From an uncultured Acidimicrobiales bacterium (GTDB taxonomy: Bacteria; Actinomycetota; Acidimicrobiia; Acidimicrobiales; SZUA-35): 51,688 nt of DNA. The notes under the pieces were generated by a model, which searched no databases, was not told the DNA's origin, and saw only the letters and a program-made list of their open reading frames with translations. Below, piece by piece: positions 27,571 through 37,832 of this stretch (position 1 is the stretch's first letter; the number at the start of each line of letters is the position of its first letter). The position numbers were made by a program, and so were the translations under genes. Where the stretch lies: positions 1-51,688 of the forward strand of contig CALJSB010000107.1 in the NCBI GenBank assembly GCA_937976305.1. The letters are read 5' to 3'.

Positions 27571-29127
27571 ATGCTTCTCCACCTGTTGGCCGAAACGTCG
27601 CAAGCGGTAGCGGCAACATCGAGCCGCAAGGCCAAGAGCGAGTTGCTCGCGTCGGTGATCAGCGAGCTGGCCCCCACCGAGATCGAAGCGGCCATCGGCT
27701 TTCTCACCGGCTCGGCTCGACAGGGCCGCGTCGGTGTTGGGTGGGCCACAGTCGGGTCGATCGAGGTGACGGCGGCCGACTCCCCCACCATCGAAATACT
27801 CGAGCTGGATCGTCTGATCGACGAGGTGGCCGCCACGACGGGCGCCGGGTCGGAAGCTGAGCGCACTGCCCTGCTCGAATCGTTCTTCACCAGGGCGACC
27901 GCCGTCGAGCAGGAGTTCGTCCGACACGTTCTGATCGGCGATCTGCGTCAGGGAGCGCTCGGTGGTGTGGTGACCGATGCGGTGGCCAAAGCGGCCAAGG
28001 TGAAGATCGCCGCCGTCCGACGGGCGGCCATGCTGAGTGGCGATCTTGGCCATGCCGCCGTTGTTGCCCTCACGGTCGGCGACGAGGGCTTGTCCCAGAT
28101 CACGCTCGAAGCCGGTCGACCGATCTTGCCCATGCTCGCGTCGACGGCGGCCGATGTTGCTGAGGCGCTCGAACACACCGGTGAGTCGTCTGTCGAGTGG
28201 AAGCTCGACGGCGCCCGTATTCAGGTGCACCGAACTGCCGAGCAGCTTCGTGTCTACACCCGCAACCTCAACGACGTCACCGATCGGCTGCCGTCTGTGG
28301 TCGAGATCGTCGAGGGTTTCGCCTGTTCGAGCGTCGTCCTCGACGGCGAGGTGATGGGCTTCATGCACGACGACACGCCCCTGGCCTTTCAAGACACGAT
28401 GAGTCAGCTCGGGCAGGAGCCTGGCTCAGCCGAAGAGGCGGGCCCCGACGCCACCGACTCCGGTACCGGCTCTACCGGCGGCGCCATGCGGCCGTTCTTC
28501 TTCGATGTGATGGAGCTCAACGGGCAAAGCCTGATCGATGAGCCGCTGGCAACGAGACGCCAACTGCTCGAAGAGCTCGTCGGCGACCACGCCATACCTG
28601 CGATCTCCACCAGCGAAGCCGACGCAGCTCAACTACATCTCGACGAAGCCCTCGCAAAGCGTCACGAAGGGGTGATGGTCAAGGCGCTCGACGGCACCTA
28701 CGAAGCGGGCCGTCGGGGCAAGTCGTGGCGCAAGGTGAAGCCCGTCCACACCCTCGATCTGGTGGTGCTGGCGGCCGAGTGGGGCCATGGCCGCCGGCAG
28801 GGTTGGTTGTCGAACCTCCACCTCGGCGCTCGCGATCCCGACACTGGCGAGTTCATCATGGTGGGCAAGACCTTCAAAGGGCTGACTGACGAGCTGTTGG
28901 CGTGGCAGACCGAACAGTTCCTGCAGCGCCGGACTCACGAGAGCGCGACGGGCCACACCGTCTACATCACCCACGACCTCGTGGTTGAGATTGCGGTCGA
29001 CGGAGCCCAATCGTCGAGCCGCTACCCCGGTGGGGTCGCCCTGCGGTTCGCTCGGGTGCGGGCCTACCGGGCTGACAAAGAGGCGGCCCAAGCCGACACC
29101 ATCGACGCCGTGCGGAACCTCCTGTAG
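27571..29127 (+). CDS. ATP-dependent DNA ligase (mycobacterial LigB type)
   Basis: 518 residues. Start at ATG 27571 because MLLHLLAETSQAVAATSSRKAK matches the N-terminus of LigB-type ligases. N-terminal DNA-binding domain (1-195), adenylation motif EWKLDGARIQVH with catalytic Lys211, motif III VLDGEVMGF, motif IV KRHEGVMVKAL, motif V WRKVKP and a C-terminal OB domain ending in RFARVRAYR. It seals nicks using ATP and is accessory to the replicative NAD-dependent ligase. A Gly/Ser/Thr-rich insertion lies near residue 300. Confidence 0.94.
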   Translation: MLLHLLAETSQAVAATSSRKAKSELLASVISELAPTEIEAAIGFLTGSARQGRVGVGWATVGSIEVTAADSPTIEILELDRLIDEVAATTGAGSEAERTALLESFFTRATAVEQEFVRHVLIGDLRQGALGGVVTDAVAKAAKVKIAAVRRAAMLSGDLGHAAVVALTVGDEGLSQITLEAGRPILPMLASTAADVAEALEHTGESSVEWKLDGARIQVHRTAEQLRVYTRNLNDVTDRLPSVVEIVEGFACSSVVLDGEVMGFMHDDTPLAFQDTMSQLGQEPGSAEEAGPDATDSGTGSTGGAMRPFFFDVMELNGQSLIDEPLATRRQLLEELVGDHAIPAISTSEADAAQLHLDEALAKRHEGVMVKALDGTYEAGRRGKSWRKVKPVHTLDLVVLAAEWGHGRRQGWLSNLHLGARDPDTGEFIMVGKTFKGLTDELLAWQTEQFLQRRTHESATGHTVYITHDLVVEIAVDGAQSSSRYPGGVALRFARVRAYRADKEAAQADTIDAVRNLL

Positions 29128-29240
29128 ACCACCGCTCAGCAGCCGCTTCAAAGAGTTCTCGAAGTTTCTCCGCGCAAACGGAACCGTTCTGAGCGGTGCG
29201 GCGTCTTCCTTCCGTACGCACCCACGACGGAGGAACTCCC

Positions 29241-30374
29241 ATGAAGCGTTGGCTTCCCATCATCTTTGCGGTCGCTCTCGGCGCAACAGCCTGTGGCGAC
29301 AGCGGTGAGACCACCGCAGCCGCAGCTCCCGAAGACGACGGTCCGCAGTCATTCGAGGACATCGAGTACGAATCGCCGCTCATGGATTTCCTTGGAGTCG
29401 ACACCAACCTCGACTTCAACAGCGACGAGACGCAGGCCCAGTTCGCCGAAGATGCCCTCAGGGCCGAAGAGAGCATCGCCCAGTGCATGCGCGAGCAAGG
29501 CTTCGAGTACACCCCGATCGACAACTCGAACTTCACGGCCTTCAGCGTCGATGAGGAAGAGTTGCCGTGGGGCAGCCGGGCCTGGACTGAGAAGTATGGC
29601 CACGGCATCTCCACCCAGCGCTTCACCCAGACGCAGGTCGGCCCAGACCTCGTCGGCTGGAACGACGAGCAAATGGACAGCATCGAAGAGCCACAAGATG
29701 ACCCGAACCAGACCTATGTCGAGTCGCTGTCGGTCGCAGACCAGGAGGCGTACTTCGAGGCGCTGTACGGCGATGAGCCCGAGCTCGCTCCTGACGCGAC
29801 CGAAGCAGAATGGGAAGAGGCCTACCAGGACTTCGAACCCAACGGCTGCGAGTTCAAGGCCTGGAACGACACCACGTCGTTTGGCGGCCCCGAGCAGGAC
29901 TTTTTCATGGAGTTCGGCGACGAAATCGAAGACCTCTACGAGCGACTCGAGGCCGACCCACGGGTGGCCGATCACATCGCCGAGGTGACCTCGTGCATGG
30001 CCGAGCGTGGCCTCGAATACATCGACATGGATGACCTCTACGAGGAGTACGAAACCAAGATGGCCGATATCGGGCCGAGCCTGACGGGCGACCCACTCAT
30101 CGAGGCCGGTCTTGATCCCACCACGATGTCCGAAGAGGAAATCGAAGCCTTCTACGAAACCGCCTTCGACGAAGAGCTGAGCGACGAAGACAAAGAGCTG
30201 CTCGGTGCCATCCAGGCCGAAGAGATCGAGCATGCGGTCGCCACGTGGGACTGCAACGGCAGCAACCTGCAGATGGAAGTGCTGTTCAGCGATATTCGGA
30301 TCGAGTACGAGAACGATTTCCTCGCCGAGAACGCCGACCGGCTGAGCGAGTTCGAAGCAACAGCTGAAGGCTGA
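29241..30374 (+). CDS. Acidic lipoprotein, first gene of an export operon
   Basis: 377 residues, ATG with GGAGG 8 bases upstream. Lipobox ATAC (Cys18); the mature protein is very acidic (many Asp and Glu) with few basic residues. Two repeats of a CM(R/A)E(Q/R)G(L/F)EY motif (SIAQCMREQGFEYTPI and VTSCMAERGLEYIDM) and a C-terminal WDCN suggest disulfide-bonded extracytoplasmic domains. No assigned family. Its TGA overlaps the ATG of the adaptor gene (TGATG), so it is translationally coupled to an ABC export system and is probably its substrate-binding or accessory lipoprotein. Confidence 0.8.
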   Translation: MKRWLPIIFAVALGATACGDSGETTAAAAPEDDGPQSFEDIEYESPLMDFLGVDTNLDFNSDETQAQFAEDALRAEESIAQCMREQGFEYTPIDNSNFTAFSVDEEELPWGSRAWTEKYGHGISTQRFTQTQVGPDLVGWNDEQMDSIEEPQDDPNQTYVESLSVADQEAYFEALYGDEPELAPDATEAEWEEAYQDFEPNGCEFKAWNDTTSFGGPEQDFFMEFGDEIEDLYERLEADPRVADHIAEVTSCMAERGLEYIDMDDLYEEYETKMADIGPSLTGDPLIEAGLDPTTMSEEEIEAFYETAFDEELSDEDKELLGAIQAEEIEHAVATWDCNGSNLQMEVLFSDIRIEYENDFLAENADRLSEFEATAEG

Positions 30375-31968
30375 TGAATCGCCGTACGACTCTGGCGGTG
30401 GTCACGGCGGTTGCCGTCATCGCCGCCGCCCTGGGCTGGTTTGCAGGCCAGCGCATCAAATCCCCGGCCGACATTGCGGCGGAGGCCGAGGCGCCCGAGG
30501 CCTCGTTGATCACGGTGCCCGTTGAGCAGAGAGATCTCTCGTCGAACATCGTGACACGAGGCCAGGTGGCCTTCACCGAGTCGACTGACATTTCGATCAC
30601 CGGCTCTGCCGATGGGGTCGCGATCGTCACTCGACTCCCGAAGGCGGAGGGTGAGCAGCTGGCCGAAGGCGACGTTGTCGTGGAAGTTGCTGGCCGCCCC
30701 GTGATCGTGTTGCAAGGCGAGCTTCCGGTGTTCCGGTCGTTGACGCCAACGCTCGAAGGGCCTGACGTCCGACAGCTCGAAGAGAGCCTTGTGCGTTTGG
30801 GTTTTGATCCCGGGCCGGTCGATGGCACGTTCGACGCATCCACCGAGGAAGCGGTTGCCGCTCTGTACCGCCAGGCCGGTTACAGCCCTGATGAACCTTC
30901 AGCCGACGACCTCGACCGGGTCGAGCAGGCCAGGCGGACGCTACGGGACGCCCGCTCGCAACAGTCGAGCCTTCAGGAGGCTGCGAGTGCGGAGGGTTTG
31001 CCCCAGTCGCAGCGCCTCGAACTCGACCGCGCAGTCACCAACGCCGAGGAGAATCTGGCGCGGGCCCGCGAAGCACGTGATCAACAACAAGCTGTCGGTG
31101 GCCTCATGAACGAGGAAGAAGCTGGCGATCTTCGAGAGCATGAGTCGGCGGTGCGCAACGCCGAGATCGATCTCGAAGTAGCCAAAGCAGCCCGCTCCGA
31201 GGCGATCGCCCAGGCCAACGAGACCGGTAGCCAAGACGGCATCACTGCTGCCAACGAAGCCGTACAGGAAGCGCAAGACGCGCTCAATCGGCTCGAGGCC
31301 GAGACGGGCGTGTCGTTTCCGGCGGCCGAGCTTCTCTTCTTGCCGAATCTTCCCTCCGAGGTGCAAACGCTTCGGGCTGATGTCGGTGATGTTCCGCAGG
31401 GCCCGGTCATGACCGTGACCGGTTCGGGTCTGAAGATCACCGCATCGATCAGTGCGGCCGATCGCAGTCTCCTCGCGGAGGGTGCGACCGCGATCTTGGA
31501 CGACGACGAACTCGGCATCGAGATCGAGGCTGTTGTCGCCTTTGTTGCCGACAATCCGGGCGGACCCGACATCGGGGCTGATCGGTATGCCGTTCGCCTC
31601 GAGCCGGTCGATGACGTGCCCGAGGATGCAATCAACCAGAGCTTGCGGGTGACGATTCCGTTTGCCTCGACCGAGGGCGAGGTGCTGGCGGTGCCGCTCG
31701 CTGCGCTATCGGCAGGGGCCGACGGCTCATCGCGGGTCGAGGTCGAGCGGGAGGACGGAACAGTCGAGACCGTCACGGTGGTGCCCGGTCTGAACGCGCG
31801 AGCCCTTGGGCTGGTGGAGATCACCCCAGTCGATGGCGAACTCGAGGCGGGCGACCGGGTGATCGTTGGCCGCAACACTCCGGTCGACGCTGGCGAGTCA
31901 CAGGACGATGCCGAAGAAGACGTTGAGAGCGGCGACGCTGAGAGCGACGACAGCGAGAGCGAAGACGG

Positions 31969-31972
<4 letters not shown>
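30374..31972 (+). CDS. MacA/HlyD-like adaptor with peptidoglycan-binding domain
   Basis: 532 residues. One N-terminal membrane helix (6-24), a lipoyl/barrel segment split by an insert, a peptidoglycan-binding domain at about 128-170 (VRQLEESLVRLGFDPGPVDGT), a coiled coil at about 180-310, then beta domains and an acidic Ser/Asp/Glu tail. Gram-positive relatives of RND/MacA adaptors with this PG-binding insert link ABC permeases to the cell wall. Overlaps its neighbours at both ends (TGATG and ATGA). Confidence 0.88.
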
Positions 31973-32645
<673 letters not shown>

Positions 32646-32649
<4 letters not shown>

Positions 32650-33926
32650 GAGACGTCCAACCCGCGGAGAGCGACGACGCTGAGCTGCCGTTGTCCTACG
32701 GCAGCCAGTTCAACGAATCGCACTTCTCGGTGAGGGATCTGCTGAGCGAGGCCACCATCGCACTCACGGCGAAGCCAGCCCGAACGCTGTTGACGGCGCT
32801 CGGCACCATCCTCGGCGTTGCCGCACTCGTGTCGACACTTGGACTAGCCAAGACCGCGAGCAATCAGGTGGTGTCGCGGTTCAACGAGCTCGAAGCGACC
32901 CGAGTGTTGGTCGAGCCCCAGACTCGCAACCAGGGCCGCAACAACGTGCAGGTCAGCGTGATCCCGTTCGATGCCGGTGACCGGCTAACTCGACTCAACG
33001 GTGTGGTTGCCGCGGGTACGAAGTCTGAAGTCGAGATCGATGGCCTCGCCCGCTCGGTGCCCGTGGTCGATCCACTCGGCAGCAACGAGTTTCAGGTGAC
33101 CGTGATCGCTGCAAGCCCGGGACTCTTCGACGCGGTTCGGGCCACGGTCGAAACGGGGCGCGTCTTCGACGATGGCCACAGCGAGCGGGGCGACAACGTC
33201 GTGGTGCTCGGGCCCGGGGCGGCCCGGCGCCTCAACATCACACGGGTCGACAACAGTCCAGCAATCTTTGTTGGTGAGGAGACGTTTGCCGTCATCGGCA
33301 TTCTGCGTGATGTCGAGCGGGAGCCAGACCTGCTCAACGCGATCGTGGTGGTCGATGGCTATGCCCGCGACCGGCTGTCGTTGGTGGCACCCGCCGAAGT
33401 GCACATCGAGGTCGACGTGGGGGCCGCCGAGCTCATCGGATCGCAGGCGGCGACGGCGTTGGCCCCCGATTCTCAAGATCAACTCCGGGTGTCGACCCCA
33501 CCATCGCCTCGGGCCGTGCGGTCGAGTGTCGAAGGTGATCTCAACTCGCTGTTCCTCATCCTCGGCGGTGTCTCACTGCTCGTCGGAGCGATCGGAATTG
33601 CCAACGTGACACTCGTGAGCGTGCTCGAACGCACGGGCGAGATCGGCCTGCGTCGAGCCCTCGGAGCCACCCGCCGCCACGTCGCTGCGCAGTTCCTCTT
33701 TGAGTCGGGAGCGCTCGGTGCGTTGGCTGGGTTGATCGGCACCAGCCTCGGCATTCTCACCGTCGTTGCGGTGTCGGCCACCAAGTCGTGGACGCCGATT
33801 CTCCACAGCTGGCTGCCCTTCGGGGCGCCAGTTCTCGGCGCCGTCATTGGCCTCGTGGCCGGCACCTATCCCGCTTGGAAAGCCTCCGCCACCGAACCCA
33901 TTTCCGCCCTCCGCTCCGGCACCTAA
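32646..33926 (+). CDS. ABC transporter permease, MacB/FtsX type
   Basis: 426 residues with a cytoplasmic N-terminus, membrane helix at about 45-68, a large extracytoplasmic MacB_PCD domain (about 70-300), then three membrane helices in the FtsX region, including SVLERTGEIGLRRALGATRRHVAAQFLFES between the first two. Topology is that of MacB, which drives mechanical transport of substrates or lipoprotein extraction rather than translocation through the membrane. Last gene of the operon; REP-like palindromes follow. Confidence 0.94.
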
Positions 33927-33931
33927 CCCTT

Positions 33932-34010
33932 CCGAACTGGAGTCCCCCACACGCCCTTTCCCCGAACTGGAGTCTCCCACCGGCAAAAACGCCGCCTACG
34001 GCCTCCAGAA
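33932..34010. repeat. Full and partial 49-bp REP-like palindromes
   Basis: The copy at 33962-34010 is exactly 49 bases and is the reverse complement form of the units at 24126 and 24188: CCGAACTGGAGTCTCCCACC, a short inner hairpin GGC-AAAAAC-GCC, then GCCTCCAGAA. A 19-base left-end copy lies at 33932-33950. Located between convergent genes. Confidence 0.85.
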
Positions 34011-34019
34011 CGAGGGTGT

Positions 34020-34047
34020 GTTGACGTTTGAGACCTGACCCCTACGA
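34020..34047. repeat. 28-bp exact repeat, copy 1
   Basis: Begins GTTGACGTTTGAGACCTGAC and is identical over 28 bases to 39147-39174. It lies 13 bases beyond the nei stop codon, in the space shared with the convergent permease gene. The motif resembles sequences seen around REP-associated tyrosine transposases (recollection, not checked). Confidence 0.85.
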
Positions 34048-34060
34048 GACGGGCCAGGGG

Positions 34061-34864
34061 TTAGGCGGGTTGGCAGGTGGGGCACCACCAAGCGTTGCGG
34101 CCGTCGATGTCTTCGTGCTTGATCGGGGTCTCACACCGACGGCAGGGTTTGCCGTGACGCTTGTAGGCGTAGAGCCGTTCGTGACGGGTGAGTTGCGAGC
34201 GCTTCTCAGCGTCAACATCGACCGGGTCGACGGTGATGATCTTGCCGACCCGCTCCCCTGCCTTCAACTCTCGCACCGCGTGATCCCAGAGCTGGCCAAG
34301 CGTCTCGGGGAAGATCTCGTTGGCTTTGCGCCACGGGTGCACGCCGATCTGAAACAGCAGCTCCGACCGATACACGTTGCCGACACCAGCCATCAGATTC
34401 TGGTCCATGATCGCTCGACCAATGGGAATCTTGCGTCGTTCGACCCGGCGGATGAACTCCTCACGATCACCTTTGGCGTTGACGATCGGGTCGGGGCCCA
34501 AACGGTTGAGCACCTCGTCAACCTCTTCACCGTTGAGAATCCGACACTGGTTGGGCCCAGCCAGGTGCAGCTCGTTCTCGTCGGTTTGCATGAGCAACCG
34601 ACAGTTGGGAGACGGCGTCGGAAACGGCGGTTTGCTCAGCCGGTACTTGCCGAACAGACCGAGGTGAACGTGGATCGTGTCGTCAGACTCAAACCGATAG
34701 AAGATGTGCTTGCCTTTGGCCGAGATCATCTCGAGCACTTGCCCGTCGAGCTGACGAGCCTCGTCGGCGAAGCGGCCTTGGGGTGAGCTCACGGCCAGCT
34801 CGTGGCCGTTGAACCTCTTGCCCTGCAACCGGGCCGCTCGGTGCAGCACGTGTCCTTCAGGCAT
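34061..34864 (-). CDS. nei: Endonuclease VIII-like DNA glycosylase (Fpg/Nei family)
   Basis: 267 residues from ATG 34864, giving the obligate MPEGH N-terminus with catalytic Pro2 and Glu3. The helix-two-turn-helix segment is IMDQNLMAGVGNVYRSELLFQIGVHPWR and a zinc finger closes the protein (Cys241, 244, 261, 264). The MPEGHVLHRAA start and the lack of an Fpg-type lesion loop favour Nei2-like enzymes that excise oxidised pyrimidines. The start overlaps the upstream PEP-synthase-like gene by 8 bases, so the two are coupled. Confidence 0.93.
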   Translation of the reverse strand: MPEGHVLHRAARLQGKRFNGHELAVSSPQGRFADEARQLDGQVLEMISAKGKHIFYRFESDDTIHVHLGLFGKYRLSKPPFPTPSPNCRLLMQTDENELHLAGPNQCRILNGEEVDEVLNRLGPDPIVNAKGDREEFIRRVERRKIPIGRAIMDQNLMAGVGNVYRSELLFQIGVHPWRKANEIFPETLGQLWDHAVRELKAGERVGKIITVDPVDVDAEKRSQLTRHERLYAYKRHGKPCRRCETPIKHEDIDGRNAWWCPTCQPA

Positions 34865-37061
34865 CGACGTCTCCCGGCTCAGCTTCGCCATCGGGATCGA
34901 TGCGGACGAGGCGGCCAGCGCCAGCGTCGAGCACTACCTGATCGCCAGTGAGGATCTCATCGCCGATCTCGCCGAGGTTCGTCACTGCGGGCAGGCCCAG
35001 CTCGCGAAGGATGATCGAACCGTGTGAAAGGTCGCCACCGATCTCGACGGCAACGCCGGCCACCTGACCGAATGACGGGACCCAACCGGCATCGACACTG
35101 CGGGCCACAAGCACCGTCGTCTCGGCATCGAAACCATCAGGAAGACCTGCTGGCGGTTCGGCACAGCGCAGGGCGACACCGCGCACCTCACCAGTGGTGA
35201 GCGACACCCCGGAGAACACGCCCGATCCGTCGCCGCTGCTCGTTCCGCTCAGCTCGGCGAGATCGTCAAACCGGCGGACCAGATCGGGGAGACGATGCTC
35301 CGCTCGCTCGGCCACGAGAGCGCGGCGCTCCGCCAACTGTTCGGCACTGAAGGCAACGCCACAATCGAGGCCGATGAGCTCGTCGATAGCGAGATCCCAC
35401 ACGGCCTCGACCTCTGGCAAACGGCCATCAGCGACTGCCTCGGCGGCAAGGGCGAGCAATCGGGCGCGGATGATGCCGAACGAACGCATCGCCGACCAAC
35501 GAATCTGTTCACGAGCGGCCATCGGGCGTCGAGCGAAGAACCAGATCGGCCAGGTGAGCCGGTCTTTCAGGCCAGCACTACTCGAGTGACTGTTGTCCTT
35601 GTGACTGAGGATCGAGGCGAGAATCGGCGCCGGTGCCTCGGCGAAGCGGGGCCGAGCGACGTCGCTTTCGAACACGCCACGGTGACCGTGTTGAGCGACC
35701 CAGGCATCCCACAGTCGGGCGAAGGCCGGGTCGGTCGGCAGTCGGCCAGCAACGAGTTCGGCCTTTACGGCGTCGTCCGATCGAGCCAGCGCAGCCATCG
35801 GCGCCAAATCGTCGAGCATTCGCGTACCCGGCGTGCGTTGCGACCTGAGGTGATTCTCGAGCGATCCCGTGAGGCGAAGAATGGCGACCGGCCCGGTCAT
35901 GGCCGTTGCCAACGACGACATCTGCGTCACCAATTCGACGTAACACGAGCGCAGGGCACCGAGCGTCGCATCGAAGTCGGCCAGATCGGCCGCAGCAAAC
36001 TCAGCGATCGCCTTCTCGGCGTCTGCTGCTCGACCAGCGGAGGTGAGTTGGGCGAATCCGAGTTTGATGAGCGTCGGCAACGAGCGCAGCAGCCGGCGAG
36101 GGTTGGGCCCAACCAGCAGTTCGGGTTCACCTCCGAGCGAATCGGCGAGCAGCGCGGTCGGGAGGCCGAGCCGGCGAAGCAGGTCGGTGAGCTGCGAGAG
36201 GTTGATATAGGGGCGACCAGCGAACGATTCGATGAAGGGTCGATCGACAGGAAGGTCGGGGTCGATGTCGCGGTAGAAGCTCATCAGGTCGTGCGACGAC
36301 GACTCCACCAGGCTGGCCATGAGCACAGACGGCAGCTCGGGCAGGATCTCTTTGTGGTTGGCGATCGTGAACGTCTCGTTGCGGCGAGGAGCAGCGGTGA
36401 TCGGTCGCAGCTGCACCAGCCAGCAGGTTTCTCCGTCGTCGGCCCACTCGATGTCCCACTCCCTCTCACCAAACTCGGCCCGCACCTCACGCATCAGCAG
36501 GGCGAGTCGTTGCTGCCACGGCGGCAACGATTTGTCGGGCCGTTCGAGCCATCGGACTTTGGCCAGCCGGAGCTCCTCGCCCGCCTCGGCGCCAGACACG
36601 AGCGAGTCGGCGAGTCCGGACACCACATTGACGAGATCGTCTTCGAACTGCTGCTCGGTGAACAACACACCGGCTCGCTGCGCCTTGACCATCTGCATGA
36701 CGAGCACATCTCGCCGGGCCGACGGCACGACCTCGCCCGAGGCCCGCACTCGCTCGACCGCAGCAATCACGGCCGACTCGACGTTCTCGACCCCGAGCTC
36801 GGTCTCGAACCGGCCGGCCATCGCCGTTGCCTCACCGTCTTCGGCTGAGAAGGCCGACCGCACCGCCACGGTCGGACCGAGCGAGATCGACGCTGCCGCG
36901 ATCGACCACGACATGCTTGTGTCGTCGAGCGCAACGCCGTCCGGCACGACAAAGCCGTTGGGCACGTCGATCCCTGCCGCGGCAGCTCTGTCGAGGTTTG
37001 CTGCCTTCGCTCCGGCCCCGCTCGCAACAACACGGCCAGAGCCCAAGGGATGAGCTGTCAC
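34857..37061 (-). CDS. PEP-synthase/rifampicin-phosphotransferase-like protein, full length
   Basis: 734 residues from GTG 37061. N-terminal ATP-grasp half (about 1-210: GAGAKAANLDRAAAAGIDVPNGFVV, then VAVRSAFSAEDG and EWDIEWADDGETCWLVQLRPI), a helical middle, and a C-terminal mobile domain with phosphohistidine about 680 in GGDLSHGSIILRELGLPAV. These enzymes pass a phosphate from ATP through the histidine to a small acceptor. It is smaller than the ~870-residue rifampicin phosphotransferases, the ATP-grasp part being compact. The start overlaps the hydrolase stop (GTGA) and its 3' end overlaps nei. Confidence 0.85.
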   Translation of the reverse strand: MTAHPLGSGRVVASGAGAKAANLDRAAAAGIDVPNGFVVPDGVALDDTSMSWSIAAASISLGPTVAVRSAFSAEDGEATAMAGRFETELGVENVESAVIAAVERVRASGEVVPSARRDVLVMQMVKAQRAGVLFTEQQFEDDLVNVVSGLADSLVSGAEAGEELRLAKVRWLERPDKSLPPWQQRLALLMREVRAEFGEREWDIEWADDGETCWLVQLRPITAAPRRNETFTIANHKEILPELPSVLMASLVESSSHDLMSFYRDIDPDLPVDRPFIESFAGRPYINLSQLTDLLRRLGLPTALLADSLGGEPELLVGPNPRRLLRSLPTLIKLGFAQLTSAGRAADAEKAIAEFAAADLADFDATLGALRSCYVELVTQMSSLATAMTGPVAILRLTGSLENHLRSQRTPGTRMLDDLAPMAALARSDDAVKAELVAGRLPTDPAFARLWDAWVAQHGHRGVFESDVARPRFAEAPAPILASILSHKDNSHSSSAGLKDRLTWPIWFFARRPMAAREQIRWSAMRSFGIIRARLLALAAEAVADGRLPEVEAVWDLAIDELIGLDCGVAFSAEQLAERRALVAERAEHRLPDLVRRFDDLAELSGTSSGDGSGVFSGVSLTTGEVRGVALRCAEPPAGLPDGFDAETTVLVARSVDAGWVPSFGQVAGVAVEIGGDLSHGSIILRELGLPAVTNLGEIGDEILTGDQVVLDAGAGRLVRIDPDGEAEPGDVDA

Positions 37062-37804
37062 AAGCCAGCCAACTCTCGAGCCAGGTACGAAACGACCTCG
37101 GCGTATTCGGCCGGCTGTTCAATCATCGGATAGTGACCCCAGTGGTCTTCGATGTGCCGGCTCACGGTGGTGAACTTCTTCTCGACTGCCTCGGCCTGTA
37201 CTACCTGCACGATCCGATCGAGTTCGCCCCACAGCAACACCGCCGGGGTCTCGATTTGCGGCAGCCCGTCGAACCAGTCAGCGGTAAGAAGATCGAACAT
37301 CGCCTCAAAGGCCTCGGCTCGTCTGTACTCGCGGAAAAACCGTTCAACATACTCTTGAGGGACCTTGGCCATGATGAAGCGGCTGGCGATCTTGCGCACC
37401 GGGAACGAGCTGATCGTCGCCTTTGCCGCCTTGCGGATCGCCATCGACTGCATCACCTTCGGAAACAGACGAGTCTCGAGATTGGCGGCGACCGGAGCGT
37501 GCAAGATGATGCCGTCGACAAGGTCGGGCCGCTTGGCCGCAGTGTCGAGAACGATCGCCCCACCGATGCCATGGCCGAGCAGCACCCGCTTTCCGTCCAG
37601 AGCTTCAAGATCGGCAATCACCGCATCGGTGAAGGTGTCCATGTTCACGGGGCCCGGCGGCAGCGGGCGACCGGCGAAACCGGGCAGTGAGGGTCCGTTG
37701 AGACGAACGCCCTGGGACAGTGGATCGGGCAACCGCTCCCAGCGGAACCCGCCACCACCGTTTCCGTGAATGGCGACCACGGTCGCGGCTTGAGGGTTTG
37801 TCAC
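37058..37804 (-). CDS. Alpha/beta-hydrolase fold protein lacking the nucleophile
   Basis: 248 residues from GTG 37804; the region upstream of that GTG is out of character. The fold is clear: VVAIHGNGGGGFRW (oxyanion strand), VLLWGELDRIV (acid Asp), and a His in EDHWGHYPMIEQPAEY followed by the usual PAEYAEVVSYL helix. The nucleophile elbow, normally GHSxGG, is GHGIGG here: Ser is replaced by Gly79. It may be a non-hydrolytic relative. Four-base overlap with the PEP-synthase-like gene downstream. Confidence 0.85.
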   Translation of the reverse strand: MTNPQAATVVAIHGNGGGGFRWERLPDPLSQGVRLNGPSLPGFAGRPLPPGPVNMDTFTDAVIADLEALDGKRVLLGHGIGGAIVLDTAAKRPDLVDGIILHAPVAANLETRLFPKVMQSMAIRKAAKATISSFPVRKIASRFIMAKVPQEYVERFFREYRRAEAFEAMFDLLTADWFDGLPQIETPAVLLWGELDRIVQVVQAEAVEKKFTTVSRHIEDHWGHYPMIEQPAEYAEVVSYLARELAGL

Positions 37805-37832
37805 GACGTGATCATGGCCGCTGGAGGCAGAT

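Noticed and set aside
35295..36848. 517-codon open frame on the plus strand
   Set aside because: Antisense shadow of the PEP-synthase-like gene; Arg/Gln/Gly-rich translation without any recognisable domain.
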